64,000 nucleotides of DNA from Anaspis maculata (lineage: Eukaryota > Arthropoda > Insecta > Coleoptera > Scraptiidae): positions 54,182,012 through 54,246,011 of the forward strand of contig OX421965.1 of assembly GCA_949128115.1 (NCBI GenBank), given 5' to 3'. Positions within the stretch are counted from its first letter, which is position 1, and each line of letters starts with the position of its first letter. Both the position numbers and the translations under genes were made by a program. Below the pieces are notes generated by a model. It did no database searches. It was not told where the DNA came from and was given only the letters and a program-made list of their open reading frames with translations. This document shows, piece by piece, positions 35,906 through 49,136 of this stretch.

Positions 35906-37056
35906 ATGAAATCTGAAACGCTATTAAGTTGTCAAAGTCAACTTTCAACTTGAAGGTTTGATTATGAATCTTTCTGTTAGCTGGTTAACCTGAAAAATTG
36001 GGCTGCAATCCGTCGCAAATCACCATTTTGTGATGTCGATTTAGATTGCGGCTTTTGTGGAAGACACTTCTGAATAATACATTCACATTATGAATGGATA
36101 AAATTCCCCTTCTTCCCCTATCTAATAATTAAATGACTCTGTGATGTATGCAGTTTTAATCTCGCGTCATCCCCGTAAAAGCACAGTTTCTGTACACCGC
36201 ACACCAGTTTTTATTGTGCGCGGAACAACAAAACATGAATGTCTGGAACGTCTTTTGATGTTTAGTAACACTACGGTATACGACGGAGATTAGAAGCGAA
36301 AAGCTCAAATGATGTTCAGGGCTTCGGAAAATTGTCAGGAGAATCATCATCACTTTCATCATTTTCATTTGGAATGGAAGAAACGCTTTTTGTCATCATT
36401 AAAATTAATTAATGCTCGAAAAATGGTAATCCCTTGTCCATTTCCACATGAAATGTCCGTTTGACTTTTTGGATAAGCAGATAAGGTTATACTAATGATG
36501 AAAATATTGTATAATTCAGTTGTCGTTTTATTTCTGTTTTCTTTCTGAAAACGAGCTGAAAAAAAAAGGTCAGCAGCCATTTAAACTGAACATCCTCGCA
36601 CCCTTTCGCTTTGTTCATATTGATTACGTTGGGCGAATGGAAATCCACATTCCAGAGTTAAATCGTTTTAAAAAACAGTGGCAGTTGGAATCGCACAGCT
36701 TTTGCTGTTGGCTCTGCAGAATAACAAACATGTAGGTACCCGTGCGTATAGGCCTTATATTATATAATAAAGTGCACTAATTTGATCTTAATAGTGTAAT
36801 AATGTGTCTAGCCGACCGGTACCGGTATCCAACGGGAATAACGTAGACGTCATTCGTCTAAAATGCGCATCAAGTTGTATTACTCCATCGCATCGCCGAG
36901 CAGTGGTGGCTCAATAGGTAATGTTTTGCTTTAGCAGACGGACATTACAGCTATATTCTTCTGCAAAAACTTTAAAAATAGTTTTCTTGCTACTTTCTAC
37001 TCCTAGTTTCTTGCATTGACGTAAAATAAAACAAAACCATTAAAATATTCAAACAT
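35906..37056. other. gene-free stretch
   Basis: No supported exon. A plus-strand frame at about 36590-36732 (FRFVHIDYVGRMEI) faintly recalls a retroelement integrase, too weak to call. Confidence 0.4.
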
Positions 37057-37483
37057 TTATTTCAACTTTCAACTAACGCATTACAGAGTAATCAGTAACA
37101 AGAATCATTGTAATGCTGCTTTTGAGATTTTTCGAAACATAATAAATAACATTTTGAACGTTTTTCTTGTTTCAAACAATAACATCGTCATTGTTATGTT
37201 CTGTACATGAACAGCCATTCGCTCAGTCGCTCGCTCATTCATTCAGTCTTTCGAAGTATCGTTTCATCAATGCGTATGTGTGCTAAGAGATTTTTTGTTA
37301 CCACATCCTATATAACAATTTTTTTTTTATTGTCCAGTTCAGTCATTCGGGTTGTGTGTGTGTGCAATGATAGTAAGAAAAAAATAAATAATAAATGGAC
37401 CTAGTATTGTACAAATAAATTAGGTAGTGTTCTAAATATTGCTTCATTTCCAGTTTCGTGTCACAAAATCATTTTTGTTTGGC

Positions 37484-40400
37484 TCACACTTCGTTGCATT
37501 CCAAATACGCTTGATGGCAGTTGTCGCCAGATCGACCTCGTCTGCCAGCCTCGTATAGAACATCGAACGTAGCGGAGCTAGACCTTTCCAGGATGAAACT
37601 AGCGGCGTAGCTATAACAATGATATTTCTTGTGTTAAGTTACGAAAAATTTTCCTCAAACAAAAATTTTCTTATGAACATAATTCGATACAAGCTATGGG
37701 CAGTGTAAGAGCGTCGTGTCACACGGCGGTCATTGAAATCATATTTGTCATATCGATCATATTTGATCGGAAACGAGATCAATTTGAAAGGACCGCGTGA
37801 ATACACCCTTCGGCTTCGCCCTATAAAGCTTGTGTACAGTTATATAGTTGATTTTTACCTTCCCAGGTGACAAAACAGGGAGCTTTGTCCGACGTCTGAC
37901 GAGCACTCGTTGTTGGCTTGGCACATGTATTTCTGCATGCACGGACTGCTTTCCGTCGACAACGATCTCACGTAGCCCTTCATCATGGCGATTCCCGCGA
38001 CTGCAGCGTCACTGACTGAATCCTTCCTGCCGATGTTCCTAGCGGCGATGGACCGGTGCGAGAAAGAAGTCTTCAGAGCGTCCAAAAGGTTGACCACGAT
38101 GTTGATGAACTGCAATTTATTCCTTATTCAGTCTCTTCAGTTTTAAAGTATCCTGCGAGATTTCAAAAGCAGAAAAACACATACCTCGCCGGCTGATTTG
38201 GCCAGTATGTTGACCTGATTTGGGTCCCTAGATCCAACTACCATGGGTAGAATGGCCGCCAGAATGCCCTGTGCAACGCAAGCCACTACTAGTGCCAATT
38301 TATATACATCTTAACAGGCAACATAATTATTTTGCCTTGACTATCAACTAACTACAAAAGCGGAAGCATGATTGCCGGTAGGTAGGTACCAGGAGTTGTT
38401 CCGAAATATTTACAAGAAGCTCCGAGATGTGAAACTGACCTGCATGGGCGAGCCGTTGTCGACCTTGTCGATGCCGTCTCCGCCGCCTCCTCCGGCACCG
38501 CCGCCAAGGATGGCGGTGAGGATTTTCAAGCCTACGGAGAGGAGGTTCGCCCAGGGTGAAGGAGCGATGTTGTTGTCGTCTAGGCCATCAGATTTGTTGG
38601 GGCCTTGGTTGGCGCCAGGACTGAAGATCATCTGCATCACCATACCTGACGGAAATCGATAGATTTCTAAAATTAGATATAATAATACAATATTACTAAG
38701 CTATCCTAAATATAGCTTCCTTAGTGGAGGCGGTATTTGATTAAATCCTTCATCGTGTCACAGGAAACGCCAAGAAATCAAAATTTTCCGGAACTGAATG
38801 GAAATATCGTACTTATTTACTTTCGCGAAATTTTGCGTAGGGTGTGCATACGTTTAATAAACAAACAAAAAGCACTAAAATGACTTTACCACTACTTTAC
38901 CATTTCCTGTTAATCACATCTTCATCTTATGCTCACTATGACACTATCTGCAAAATATTTGCTTTAGTTGGCTCTAAAATTTTCAATTCTCAAATAGGTA
39001 AATCATTCTGAAGATGGTTTGCCAGATGGATTTTTGACATCAATATGGATACATTTGACTCCTCGGCAAATGAAATCTGATGTGCTGACTGAGGTCTGGT
39101 CAATTCAACTTGGTAAAATTATCAAGAGGTTGATTCTGAGGGATATACCTACCCATTCTACGGATTAGAAATCGTGCATTGCCTAGATTTATTTGAGAAC
39201 GGAACACAATTTTCATTAAAAGTGAATCCCCCTTACTCCCATCAATCTCGAACTGCGGTACCTATAGAATATGCTGTTGAAATTATAATTTTGTAGTTTC
39301 CGTTTGCAAATGGTGGTCGAATATCGCGGGAACGGCTGCTAACTATGACCGAAACCTGCACCATTATTCAAATCCTAACAGATGAAGCCTAGGGGGTAAA
39401 GTAATAACGAAAAGATGTCTTTGCAAACGACACACCCTTTGGCATCAAGTTTGCATCTTGTTACTTAATGATTTTTTCCCAGGTTTTGCATATTTAGGTA
39501 CATTGTACATAATAAACACAATAATGCAATAAGTTTTGACAATTATCTAGTGTGCTTAATTCTTACGCTACTGAAATATTTAAACCGAAGTCATTACGGG
39601 AATAAGCAGTTAATGACCTTAGACAGACACCTATTATATTTACGCAACTAAACTATAACTAAATACGCCACAAAATGGGTAATTATTATGGGTGATATAA
39701 TGGTAATTATTTGATTACGATTCTCAATTCATATATTTTTATTGTGTAACTATATTTACTTATAGAAATATCTTGAAAGAAGAATTTATTCAAATGACAG
39801 TCGCTCAACTTGTGGTGGGAAGATTGGAGAAATGGAGAATGGTGCAAATTATTTTAACTTTATTTTTAGCGCATTTTAGAAGAAAGTGCCTGTTGTGGCC
39901 GGTTTGTCTGTCTTGTCTGTCAGTTGTCAAACTATTCAAGCGTATTTTTACCTGTATGATCAACAATAGTACTTAAGTTCTAATATCAAATCTGCATGTC
40001 CGTCTATCTGTCTTTGTAATTTTTTTTGCAGTTGAACTCCTCAAATATTGAAGTTAGAGCCCTCAATTTTTTCTAATGTTTATACCCAAAAAGGTGGACA
40101 TTGGGCTTTTATTCCACTTGTGGCGCCATCTTGGCCCGCCATAATTTTTGTATCAACTGACCGATTTTAATGAGATTTGGAACATACTCATGTATTGTGT
40201 AGAGGTATTCTTGCTTTTATGCTTAGTTTTGCGATTCGACGCCATCTTGGACCACCGCATATCAAACTTAGTTGTTAGTTGACCAATTGTAATGAAATTT
40301 GGAACACACTCGTGTCTTATACTCTGAGAATCGTGAAATCAAGCTTGGTTTTGCGATCTGCCGCCATCTTGGCTCGCCACATTGAATTTTTTTCAAATGT

Positions 40401-43400
40401 AGATATCATGTTGATATCTATACCGATTGGGATGAAACTTGCAGCATTCTTTGGTCTTGTATAATGGTTTATGACTATAAAGTCGATTTCACGTTTTGCC
40501 GCCATCTGGGCCCGGCCGCCATATTGACGTTTTTCGTGAGTGGAGCGACCTTGAAGGAGACCACAACACAAAATACAAATGTCTCAGATGAAAGAGTTGA
40601 AAAAACTAGAACGATTGCATAGGGCCTTGTAAATTTACTTGAGCACCTCCTGGCGGGCGCTGCGGTTATAATTATTAAGAACGACAATGACGTCATATGG
40701 GCAAATTTTCACGGACTACCTATAGCTATTCACGGGCATACCTGTACCGGATTCCGTTGCCGATGAGACGACGACGGTTTCAAGCCTACCATAATTAATT
40801 ATTACTGATTGTTTGAAGACAATGACATTTGTCAAAATGACAAAAGCAATAACAAGACCATGTGAATGTGATAGGTGAAAATCGGAGGTGAAAATCTAGG
40901 TGAAAACGTTTTATCGGCTGATCGGACTCGTATAGAAAACTTAAATTTGTTCCGTAGTCTCTTAAACTACCTTCCCAAAAAGTTAGTCAAATAAAATATA
41001 GACTCAATTTTTGTGTTGTGGTCTCCTTTAATGAAACTTGAAACACATTTGTCTCGTATATCACCGTCTATGATATCTAAATCAGTTTCATGATTTCCCG
41101 GCATATTGCAGTTCTTCGTAAATGAACCGGTTTTGATGAAATGAACATACTCGTGTCTCGTATAATTATCTGTGATCGTAGGTTTGGTATCACGATTCAC
41201 TGCGATCTTGGCCCGCCATATTGACTCCGACAAGTCAACTGATTTTAGGAAAACTTCTTTATCGCTACGCGGATTCACCCGAAAGAAAATGCGCTATTGA
41301 GCCTCACGCCCGTGAGGGCATATACACTCGTTTATTACCTACCTAGGTAAGTACCTACAGATTAAATAACGCAAATACTGTTTATTGCGTTTATCATTTC
41401 GTCGAGTTCAAATTTGAAGATATTATTATGTATGTGGGTGTTCACGTTAAGGTTGACCCCCCCCCACTAGCTGTCTTATCCCTGAAACAATTTCAAAAAA
41501 GAAAACTGATTCTTGAAGGAATTTTGCTAAATTTTTTGAATTAGCCCATAAAACTTTTAAATTATTAATTTACAGGGTGGCAAAGAAAATTTGTTTACAT
41601 TAACATGCAGTTGATGCAGTCTTTTATCCTGATTACAACGAAATATAGCACTTTTACGAGCTCATTTGATAAACAAACTGTCAAAGTATCATAAATATAA
41701 CAGATTAAAATATAGAAAAATCACAATCCAACCGATTTTGAGAATTTTTTTTCAACAACCTATAACTATTTTTTTTTGAAAAATGAACCCGTAAGTGTTG
41801 TATATATTTGTATAGAGGAAAAAAGTCTGGATCCATTGAATTATTTGAATAAATGTGAATGTAATAAAACAAGGTAATTTTTTGCGGCACCCTGTATATT
41901 ATGGACCTGGAAAAATATTATGGGCAAATTTGAAAAATTCAGAAAATATATTTTATTTTTAAAATTGATTCAGGAATAAGCCGGCTAGTGGGTGGGTCAA
42001 TCTTAACGTGAACACCCTGTAGGTACATGGTTTAGTTTGTGTCTGGCACAAAGTGTATCATTATTATTGAAGTTTATTAAGGACGGAGTCATATTGGTGA
42101 AATAAGCGTTGCGAAATCAATCCGTATGGGTTTATTTCTTGACGGATTCTTACCGTTTTGGTCTCTTTTGAAAGCTACAAGGATGTACTTTGGTTTGAGC
42201 CCATTGGCATTTCCGAAATCCAAAAAAAACTTAATTTGAAAAAATTATTTTTGGATTTTGGTCGGCGGTACGGCATGGGTGGATATGCATACAGGCTACT
42301 ATAACGAAAGTCAAGCATCGCCCGCAGAAGCCAGAACCTGGATGGGTGACTGGTGGATAGCTGGGCGCGAAGAGAGCGGACGCAGCGTAGTGTACTTGTC
42401 CAAGGGGGCTCCATTACCTGTACACGCACATGAACGAGATGATTGTAGGTGGTAGCATAAATCCATAGTGCGGCTCGGTGCGTCCGACACCTCGACACCC
42501 AGATGGGTAAAAGAGGTTACGATTATATATATATTTTTGGATTTTGGAAATGCCAATAGGCTCAAACCAAAGTACATCCTTGTAGCTTTCGAAAGAGACC
42601 AAAATGGTGAAAATCCGTCAAGGAATAAAGCCAGACGGATTGATTTCGCAACGCTTATTTCACCAATCGAACTCCGTCCTTAAGATGTCGTTTAGGTATC
42701 ACACATAACAAGCAACGAAAGTGATTGTTTTTGAACGAAAGTTTTTGCATGAATGAAAAATTGAACACGAGAGATAGCGAATGCGGTAATTACACGAATG
42801 CAAGAAAAAAAGGTCTCTTTCTCTAGTAAGTTTTTGCCTAGATTATTTTCACATCAACTAGCCTCTTCTCTCTGTCCGACGTGTGCACGTTGACGTTGAA
42901 GCGACTTCTCAGGGTTAAGTTTTTCGCACTCAAGTGCGCCACCTCTCTCGCTGCAGGGGAAGTGCATTGCATACTATCAATCTGTCTCACCGCGGCTATT
43001 TGATTCGATATTTAATTATTACTCGGGTACATTTATAATTTAGTTCTGCAGAGAACTGTTGAAGCCGCTAGCGCCTACTTATAGTTACCCTTCGGCATCT
43101 TAGGTCGGATTTTATTGTGATTTTTTTTTAAATCTAGGAAATTTCAAAATCAACTATCGATTTGCTAATGACCTACTGAATGCAAAAAATGGGTACCTAC
43201 CTATAAAAATAGGTAAGTAATTAAACTTATTTTTTTTTACCCTACGATTTTCAGCAATTTTTGATAGGGTTTCGAAACTGTCACCCTATATACTCAGTGT
43301 CTTGTTTTATAATATTATCTTCTAGATTTTCCGAAATTGGTGAAAAACTCTAGTCGAACAAGCTTAACACGCGCAACGAAAAATAGGAATGCACAACAAG

Positions 43401-43835
43401 CGAGAAAGGTACTGTAGCGCACTATCGCGCTATGCTTCTGAGCGAGAGAAAATCTACACAAGTGACCCATCTTTCATTGCGCGTACAATGCCGCCTCCAC
43501 TAAAGTGAAATAATCTGATTCCAGTTTTGAACTGAATTAAATTCCGGATGATGCAAGAGCTCTTGTAACCAGTTCATACCTAGCAAGTTTGACCAGGAGA
43601 ATCCTCCGCCGGTGCTCTCGGATATGCTGTTGGTTTGGATATCGTCGAGGTCATCGAGCGCCACTTTCTTGATTGCATTCGGTTTTTCCGCAAACTTCCT
43701 TTCTATCCTCTGCGCTGGCAGCTGAGGACTCCTAACCGGCACGAAGCCAGCGTCTGAGGGATAGGAAATGGTGCTGACTATGGAACTGCTGACTAGCAAG
43801 CCGAAGAAGGCCCAACCCACTGTTTGTCTGTACAT
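37484..43835 (-). CDS. putative secreted protein, conserved-looking, function unknown
   Basis: Five coding exons join in phase: 43580-43835, 38440-38645, 38185-38268, 37859-38109 and 37484-37610 (924 nt, 307 residues). The N-terminus MYRQTVGWAFFGLLVSSSIV reads as a signal peptide. Next are a charged linker, SWSNLLG, a Gly-rich hydrophobic stretch (LKILTAILGGGAGGGGG), a helical region (FINIVVNLLDALKTSF) and a Cys-containing C-terminal part (CMQKYMCQANNEC, FCHLG, NCHQAYLECNEV). The six to eight cysteines there suggest a disulfide-bonded domain. I believe similar proteins occur in other insects but cannot name a family. An acceptor TTTTCCAG just before the ATG implies an untranslated upstream exon. 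Intron 1 is 4.9 kb and filled with repeats. A possible polyA signal lies at 37057-37062. Confidence 0.88.
40128..41250. repeat. degenerate tandem and inverted repeats in intron
   Basis: Units of roughly 110-120 bp containing TTTGGAACANACTCGTGT and GCCGCCATCTTGGNCCGCC recur about four times at 40128-40560 and again at 41020-41250. GAAGGAGACCACAACACAAA (about 40553) is mirrored at 41009-41031. Confidence 0.65.
41431..42023. mobile_element. nested palindromic elements
   Basis: The outer ends GGGTGTTCACGTTAAGGTTG and CAATCTTAACGTGAACACCC are inverted repeats. Inside, TACAGGGTGGCAAAGAAAAT at 41571 and a reverse-complementary CACCCTGTA ending at 41897 mark a second element of 327 bp. Confidence 0.75.
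42077..42683. mobile_element. TTAA-bounded MITE, copy 2, with foreign insert
   Basis: The ends and arms match the copy at 11091-11427. The centre differs: about 265 bp of GC-rich sequence (roughly 42258-42522) sits between the arms, with a 65-codon plus-strand frame (VDMHTGYYNESQASP, TWMGDWWIAGREESG). The insert has no recognised relative. Confidence 0.75.
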
Positions 43836-43837
43836 CC

Positions 43838-45900
43838 TGGAAAAATTAAAAAATCAAGAGACTGGGAGTCGGCCAACACGTTCCACTTCTAGGTCACCGT
43901 TATGATGGCCCGCAAACCCCACGTAAGTCAACCATATACCGTTCGCGTTTTCCGAATCGTTAATTATGTAAACATTGGTATGTCCCACATAAGTGTTCCA
44001 TTAATCCATTCTTCTTCTTCTTTGGATCCTTCCTTGCCTAATTAACGTGCGACATACCTATCATCAGTAGCCAATTCGTCGATGTCCTACTTCTCGAGAC
44101 ATCTTCTCTTCAGCTCGGTTAATTGTAATGGTCGTATACTTTCTATGTCGTTGTAATTTCTAGAACGCAGAGTGCGATTTTCGATACATCCGAATGAGTT
44201 TTTGACAATGCATATAAACAATGGGACAATTTGCGGGTTGCAAAGGTAACGGAACTGAAAGGGTTTTACGCAATTTTTACACCACATGGGTGGGTAAAGT
44301 GTTTTCTTCTTTTGCACCATCCACTAAAGACTAAAGGGGTAAATGACCGATTAACTAGCGAAGGCATTCCGTTAAATACACACAATCCCAGATGGGCAGA
44401 GATCTCGGAGATGTACGTGATTCTCATTCATGGACTGATTCAAGGCCGGTTTCCTGGTTTTCGAGCAGTTCCGCATGTGGACATGCATGTAACGCGTCAT
44501 TTCATACACGAATTCTCAAGAACTAGGTCGCGTGTATACGATAGTAGGTCATTGGTCATCGTAGACATGAGTCCATCAACCTTAACCGACGGTCGGATTT
44601 TAAATTTCCATGCACAAAAATACCAAGCTTTGACTATTGACCGAGCTATTCACTAAAAAAATTCTTCCAGGACGTATCATCATTCCATTCGGCTACACAC
44701 ATATTTCAAATTTCTAAGGGATGATGACATACCAGGCGCGATGGGCAATAAAAGCAGGTAAAAAGAGATTTTCTCTTTTTGAAAAATATTCCAATCACTG
44801 TTCTACACGCGTGGATAAATAAAAAGTACTTACTTTATTTAAAAAAAGTTTTTCGTTCACTAAATCACAGTCAGACACAACAGGTAGACATGCACTTGTC
44901 GACAGATAACCACCGCAAATGCTTCTTTGATACCTTGAACTTGAGTATATATACGATGACCCACTTACCTGTAGTGGGTATAACAACATTACCGAGAGGA
45001 CGGACACAGCGGTCGTAAAACTCGATGGCATCCGCAATGCAATGGTAGCTTCTGCACAAGATTTCACTTGTTGAGGAGCGCTCGTTCCGTTCACATCTGG
45101 TTTTCGTTGAGGTATCTCGTCGTTCGTGTAGTAGTTTTTCTTCTTTTCTTTTCCACCGCAAGGTGAAGATGGACTCTTCTAGACCACACCGGGCACCGAA
45201 ACAGATTTTTTGTTTTATGACAAAAGAAGATAAATAATTTAGTTTCTCGATCGAAATGAAAGATAAACGAAATTTTTTTGAGTAACGATCCATGAAAACG
45301 AATTTTTTTGATTTTTATTGTCCTGATTGCTTTGAATAAAGCTCATAATCCTTTTTCCTTTCGATTCTTGACGTGATTTGGAGACACGAAAAGGGCAAGA
45401 TCGTGCTAATAATTATTGTCCGCACGTTGTCCATCTATCTGTTACAGGAACTATACTTCTAATAAGGAAAGAGATCCTGTTATTTACCTACTAATTACTA
45501 CATAGGTACCTTCTACTAAGTGAAAACATTGATATAATCTGAGAAAGGATTCCGCTTCGATTGGGGGTTGCACTCTCCTAATAATATATGTGGGCATGCC
45601 TACCTAAAAGACTGACAGTGACAGTATTTTCAATTTCGCCTATTGGTCGCGGGAACAAAAATGGCGTGCTAAAGATGGGCATATGATATGATGTTATTTT
45701 CACTACTACCCTACTTGTTGATACAATTTTCTTCGGTTGTTGAGTTGTAAAAAATATACGTATAGATAATTTATTGAACAATAATTGTCGCTTCATCATA
45801 AAAATTGATGTGCTAAACTCAAGATTTAATTGAGTAATGTCAAAAACAAGCGAATCTCTTCAGCGGTACTTTGGCACCCCATCAGGCGCAAGCGCGGGCA
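43838..45900. other. gene-free stretch
   Basis: No exon other than the possible UTR exon near 44969. The 141-codon plus-strand frame at 44231-44656 has no recognisable motif. Confidence 0.45.
44969..45060 (-). promoter_or_regulatory. possible 5' UTR exon of the secreted-protein gene
   Basis: A strong donor CTACAG|GTAAGT (minus strand, border at 44969/44968) is the best candidate to splice to the acceptor at 43837. Exon start unknown; 45060 is arbitrary. Confidence 0.25.
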
Positions 45901-45916
45901 AGAAGCTGGCAAGAGA

Positions 45917-46062
45917 CGCTTCGTTGTGCCGGCAGGAGCTGCTCCGGGTAGATCACTAGACAAAGAAAGTAGATCCAGCTGGGTCGTGATTGGCGTATGT
46001 ATCTACTTTCTCTGTCTAGTGATCTACCCGAAGCAGCTCTGTCGCAAAACGAAAGCGGTTGA
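45917..46062. repeat. hairpin element
   Basis: Arms with GGGTAGATCACTAGACAAAG (left) and its complement TCTGTCTAGTGATCTACCC (right) enclose a 25-bp loop. The outer parts of the arms pair less well. Confidence 0.78.
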
Positions 46063-48206
46063 GAAGCGCGGAAATGCGCAATGCGCTCTTGCCACGTCAG
46101 ACATACTGATGGTTATTGGCAGGCAAACGAGGCTGATTTTGGCCAGGCTATAGCCTGCCTAGAGAAGAAAAGTTTTCAATCATACATTGTACAATATGCA
46201 CAATTCCTATAGATATACTACTCCAGGGGAGATTAAAGAAATAACTATTAAAATATTTAAGGAATTAGAAGTTCTTTTCATTTCTTCACAACATTTATCT
46301 TGTTCCGTTGTGATGTTGGGTGTTTCTATCAAATAAATGGTCTCTTATCAGAAATTGTAGGGTAAGTGACAGCGTAACCACAAATACCATTATTTGCCCG
46401 TCAGTTTCCTCTTGCAGCAAATTAATCTCACGACTCCCTGAGCGTTCCCCGTTTTGACATAGCTTTCGATTTCCCTGTCACTCATTCTTCGGATTTGAAA
46501 TGATTACTGTTGAGTTTTTGTGTGATAAGTCACATACAAATAAATTTAGAAAAAAGTTTCCTATATAAACAATTATTAGTATTATTACTACCACCTTCTG
46601 ATGCATTTTTATATTTATATACCTAAATAACTTGTATTACCACTCTTATTCACTAGGACCACGTCGGTGGTATACCGCTCTAGTCGAGATCAAATTCGAC
46701 TGCAGCAACGCGAAGCGAAGTCAGAATTTGGATGGGTCGGCCCCCACCCAGATTCTGAACAAGCTGATAATCTCCCTCGTGAAACTTTTGCACCCGGCAG
46801 GACGACAATGTGTATAGGATAACCGCCAGCATAGGCAGGAGACGGACAAGTGAAGAACGAACCAGCCAGCGCAGGTGGACCGTGCATTTGACGGCCCCAG
46901 TAGTTTTATTTCCTTCTGTCAACTCCCCCACTAAATCCAGAAACTTTAGTAGTGTAGCAAATGCTTCGATCTGGAGTATTGGCTACATTAAATTTATCTA
47001 CATAGCATTAATTTCTACTCCAATAAGTAACTAGAAGCAGATGCTCCGTTTTATGCATAGCCGACACTTGACACTCAAACCATAACAGCGACGCAATCGC
47101 CCTCTATGTACCACTCGTATTTTTGCTAAACGACTCTCAACTACTGGGTGATCCGGCAGGGCGGATCAACGCAGTATTACGGTAAACAGATTTTTTATGA
47201 AGTCAGCTCCTCCGCCATTTGTACGGGTTCGTGACTTACCCTCGAGTCGGAATCTCCAGTATCGTTACTCGTTATTTCGTGCGCTGTGCAACTTCTGGTT
47301 CATGGAAACCCCTGAGCAAAATCACGAAAGCAAATAATGAATACCAAGTCTTCGAGCTTTAGCTAACATACCCCTAATGCCATAATTGATGATCATTTAT
47401 CAGGAAACAACATTATTCTCTTTTTTTAATCACCAAGACAAGCAAGGCAAGTTGAACGACGATCCATCTTCAAAATGATCATTAAACTCTCGAGTGTGTC
47501 TAGGGTATTGGGAACATTATCCATAACAACCATACATATTTCTGGTAACAATTCCCGAACTTCCGTTTCAAATAGCGGCCTTGAGCTACTAGATTAGTCC
47601 TAGTTTAAGTCTCTAAATGGTATTTGAGATACCCCCTTTAAAAGCAGTCAGGGGTTGCAAACTCCAGCAAGCTGGTGCCCCACTTAAATAATGTAAATTA
47701 CGCGAAGTTATTCACTTCCTGGAAATGTTTTCGATAATGACCAACGTGGCTCTTGTAGTATAACCACTAACCAGAATAAAGCTTATCTTGTCGAAACCAC
47801 ATACTGGCAATCGTTCACCTCAAAAAGCAATCTAAGAAAAAAAATCACAATAAAAAATGTACATGTACCTATCGATGAGCTATCCTTTGAGCCTAAACAA
47901 TTGATTTTATTGTTTTGGAGGTAATTCATGATTGAAGTTTTCCTTGATAGAACTGCCAACTGTCAGGTATAAGGAACAAAATAATTCTTGCCAAATCAAC
48001 TTACAAATGAAAAAAATTATGCACATTTAAAAACTTACTCTGGTTTTTGGCCCACCCAGTGACTGCTTTTTTATATTCTTGACGACAGATGGCGAGACAG
48101 AGCATGATTTTGATATGCATAAGGAGATTCCAAAGGGTGGTTTTGGATTTTCCTAGCCACAAGCTCATAAAGAATTATTTATTCTGTCATTCATTAAGTG
48201 AAACAA

Positions 48207-49136
48207 TACCGTCCGTTTTTTTTTCTAGGCCCCAGCGCGTAGCGCCTTTATTATGGGTTCGACACTCAACATATTATATATTTTTGAAATCAGAAGAACA
48301 AAATCTTTCGATTGATGGTATGTCAAATTATTTTTGACAGATGTCATTTTTTGACAATTGACAGAATAGAACTTGTGATACATCATTTTAAAGCTCAATT
48401 AATTCTGAGGAAAACTGTGTCTTCATTTTTGGAATAGGATGTCTTTCACAGCTTCTAGAGGTCTTCAAATAGGAGAAATTGTTGAAATTCAGAAATACTC
48501 AATAAGTACGTAAGTATAGGCAAAACAGGTATTTTCAATAATAACTAATGATAATAATCAATAAATAATCACAATTGATGAAACAAAAAATGTCCCGAAG
48601 AAGTTACTTGAAATGTCCGTCTCCTTGTTCCTTGAATGAGAGATTCAACGACCGGTGAATTGGAACTGCCAGCCCAACGCGATAGTATCCGAGGTGGCCA
48701 CTGGCCAGGTGTGACCCCATCGATTTTTTTCATGAACCTATCTGAAAGATAAGGTGTTTATAGAGTCTCCCGCTAATTTGGACGATTTAAAATCAGAATA
48801 TTATCATCAGTTGATATTAAAAACACCTTTTAATTATTGAGTAGGTATTTCTGAATTTTAACAATTTTTCCTATTCAAAGACCTCCAGTAGCTGTAAAAG
48901 AGATCCTATTCTAGAAATGAAAACACAGTTCTTCTAAGAATTTTATGAGCTTTAAAATGGTGTGTCACAAGTACTATTCCGTCAATTGTCAAAAAATGAC
49001 ATCTGTCAAAAATAATTTGACATATCATCAATCGAAAGATTTTGTTCTTCTGATTTCAAAAATATATAATATGTTGGGTGTAAAACTCATAATAAAGGCG
49101 CTATAAGCTGGGGCCTAGAAAAAAAAACGGACGGTA
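48207..49136. mobile_element. long inverted-repeat element, TA flanked
   Basis: The ends TACCGTCCGTTTTTTTTTCT and AGAAAAAAAAACGGACGGTA and arms of about 320 bp mirror each other (for example ATTATTTTTGACAGATGTCA). The 300-bp centre is single copy with no transposase. TA at each end fits a Tc1/mariner-type target. Confidence 0.82.

Noticed and set aside
36590..36732. Integrase-like frame FRFVHIDYVGRMEI
   Set aside because: Only a few residues resemble retroelement integrases and no neighbouring domain is present.
44231..44656. 141-codon plus-strand frame in the 5' region of the secreted-protein gene
   Set aside because: No motif, splice signal or homologue recognised; length is possible by chance in this region.
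44871..45293. 140-codon minus-strand frame
   Set aside because: Low complexity and unremarkable; only its internal GTAAGT donor seemed worth noting as a possible UTR exon.
46632..46931. Frames on both strands near 46.7 kb
   Set aside because: No recognisable domain; sequence looks like a moderately GC-rich repeat, possibly SINE-related, without clear boxes.
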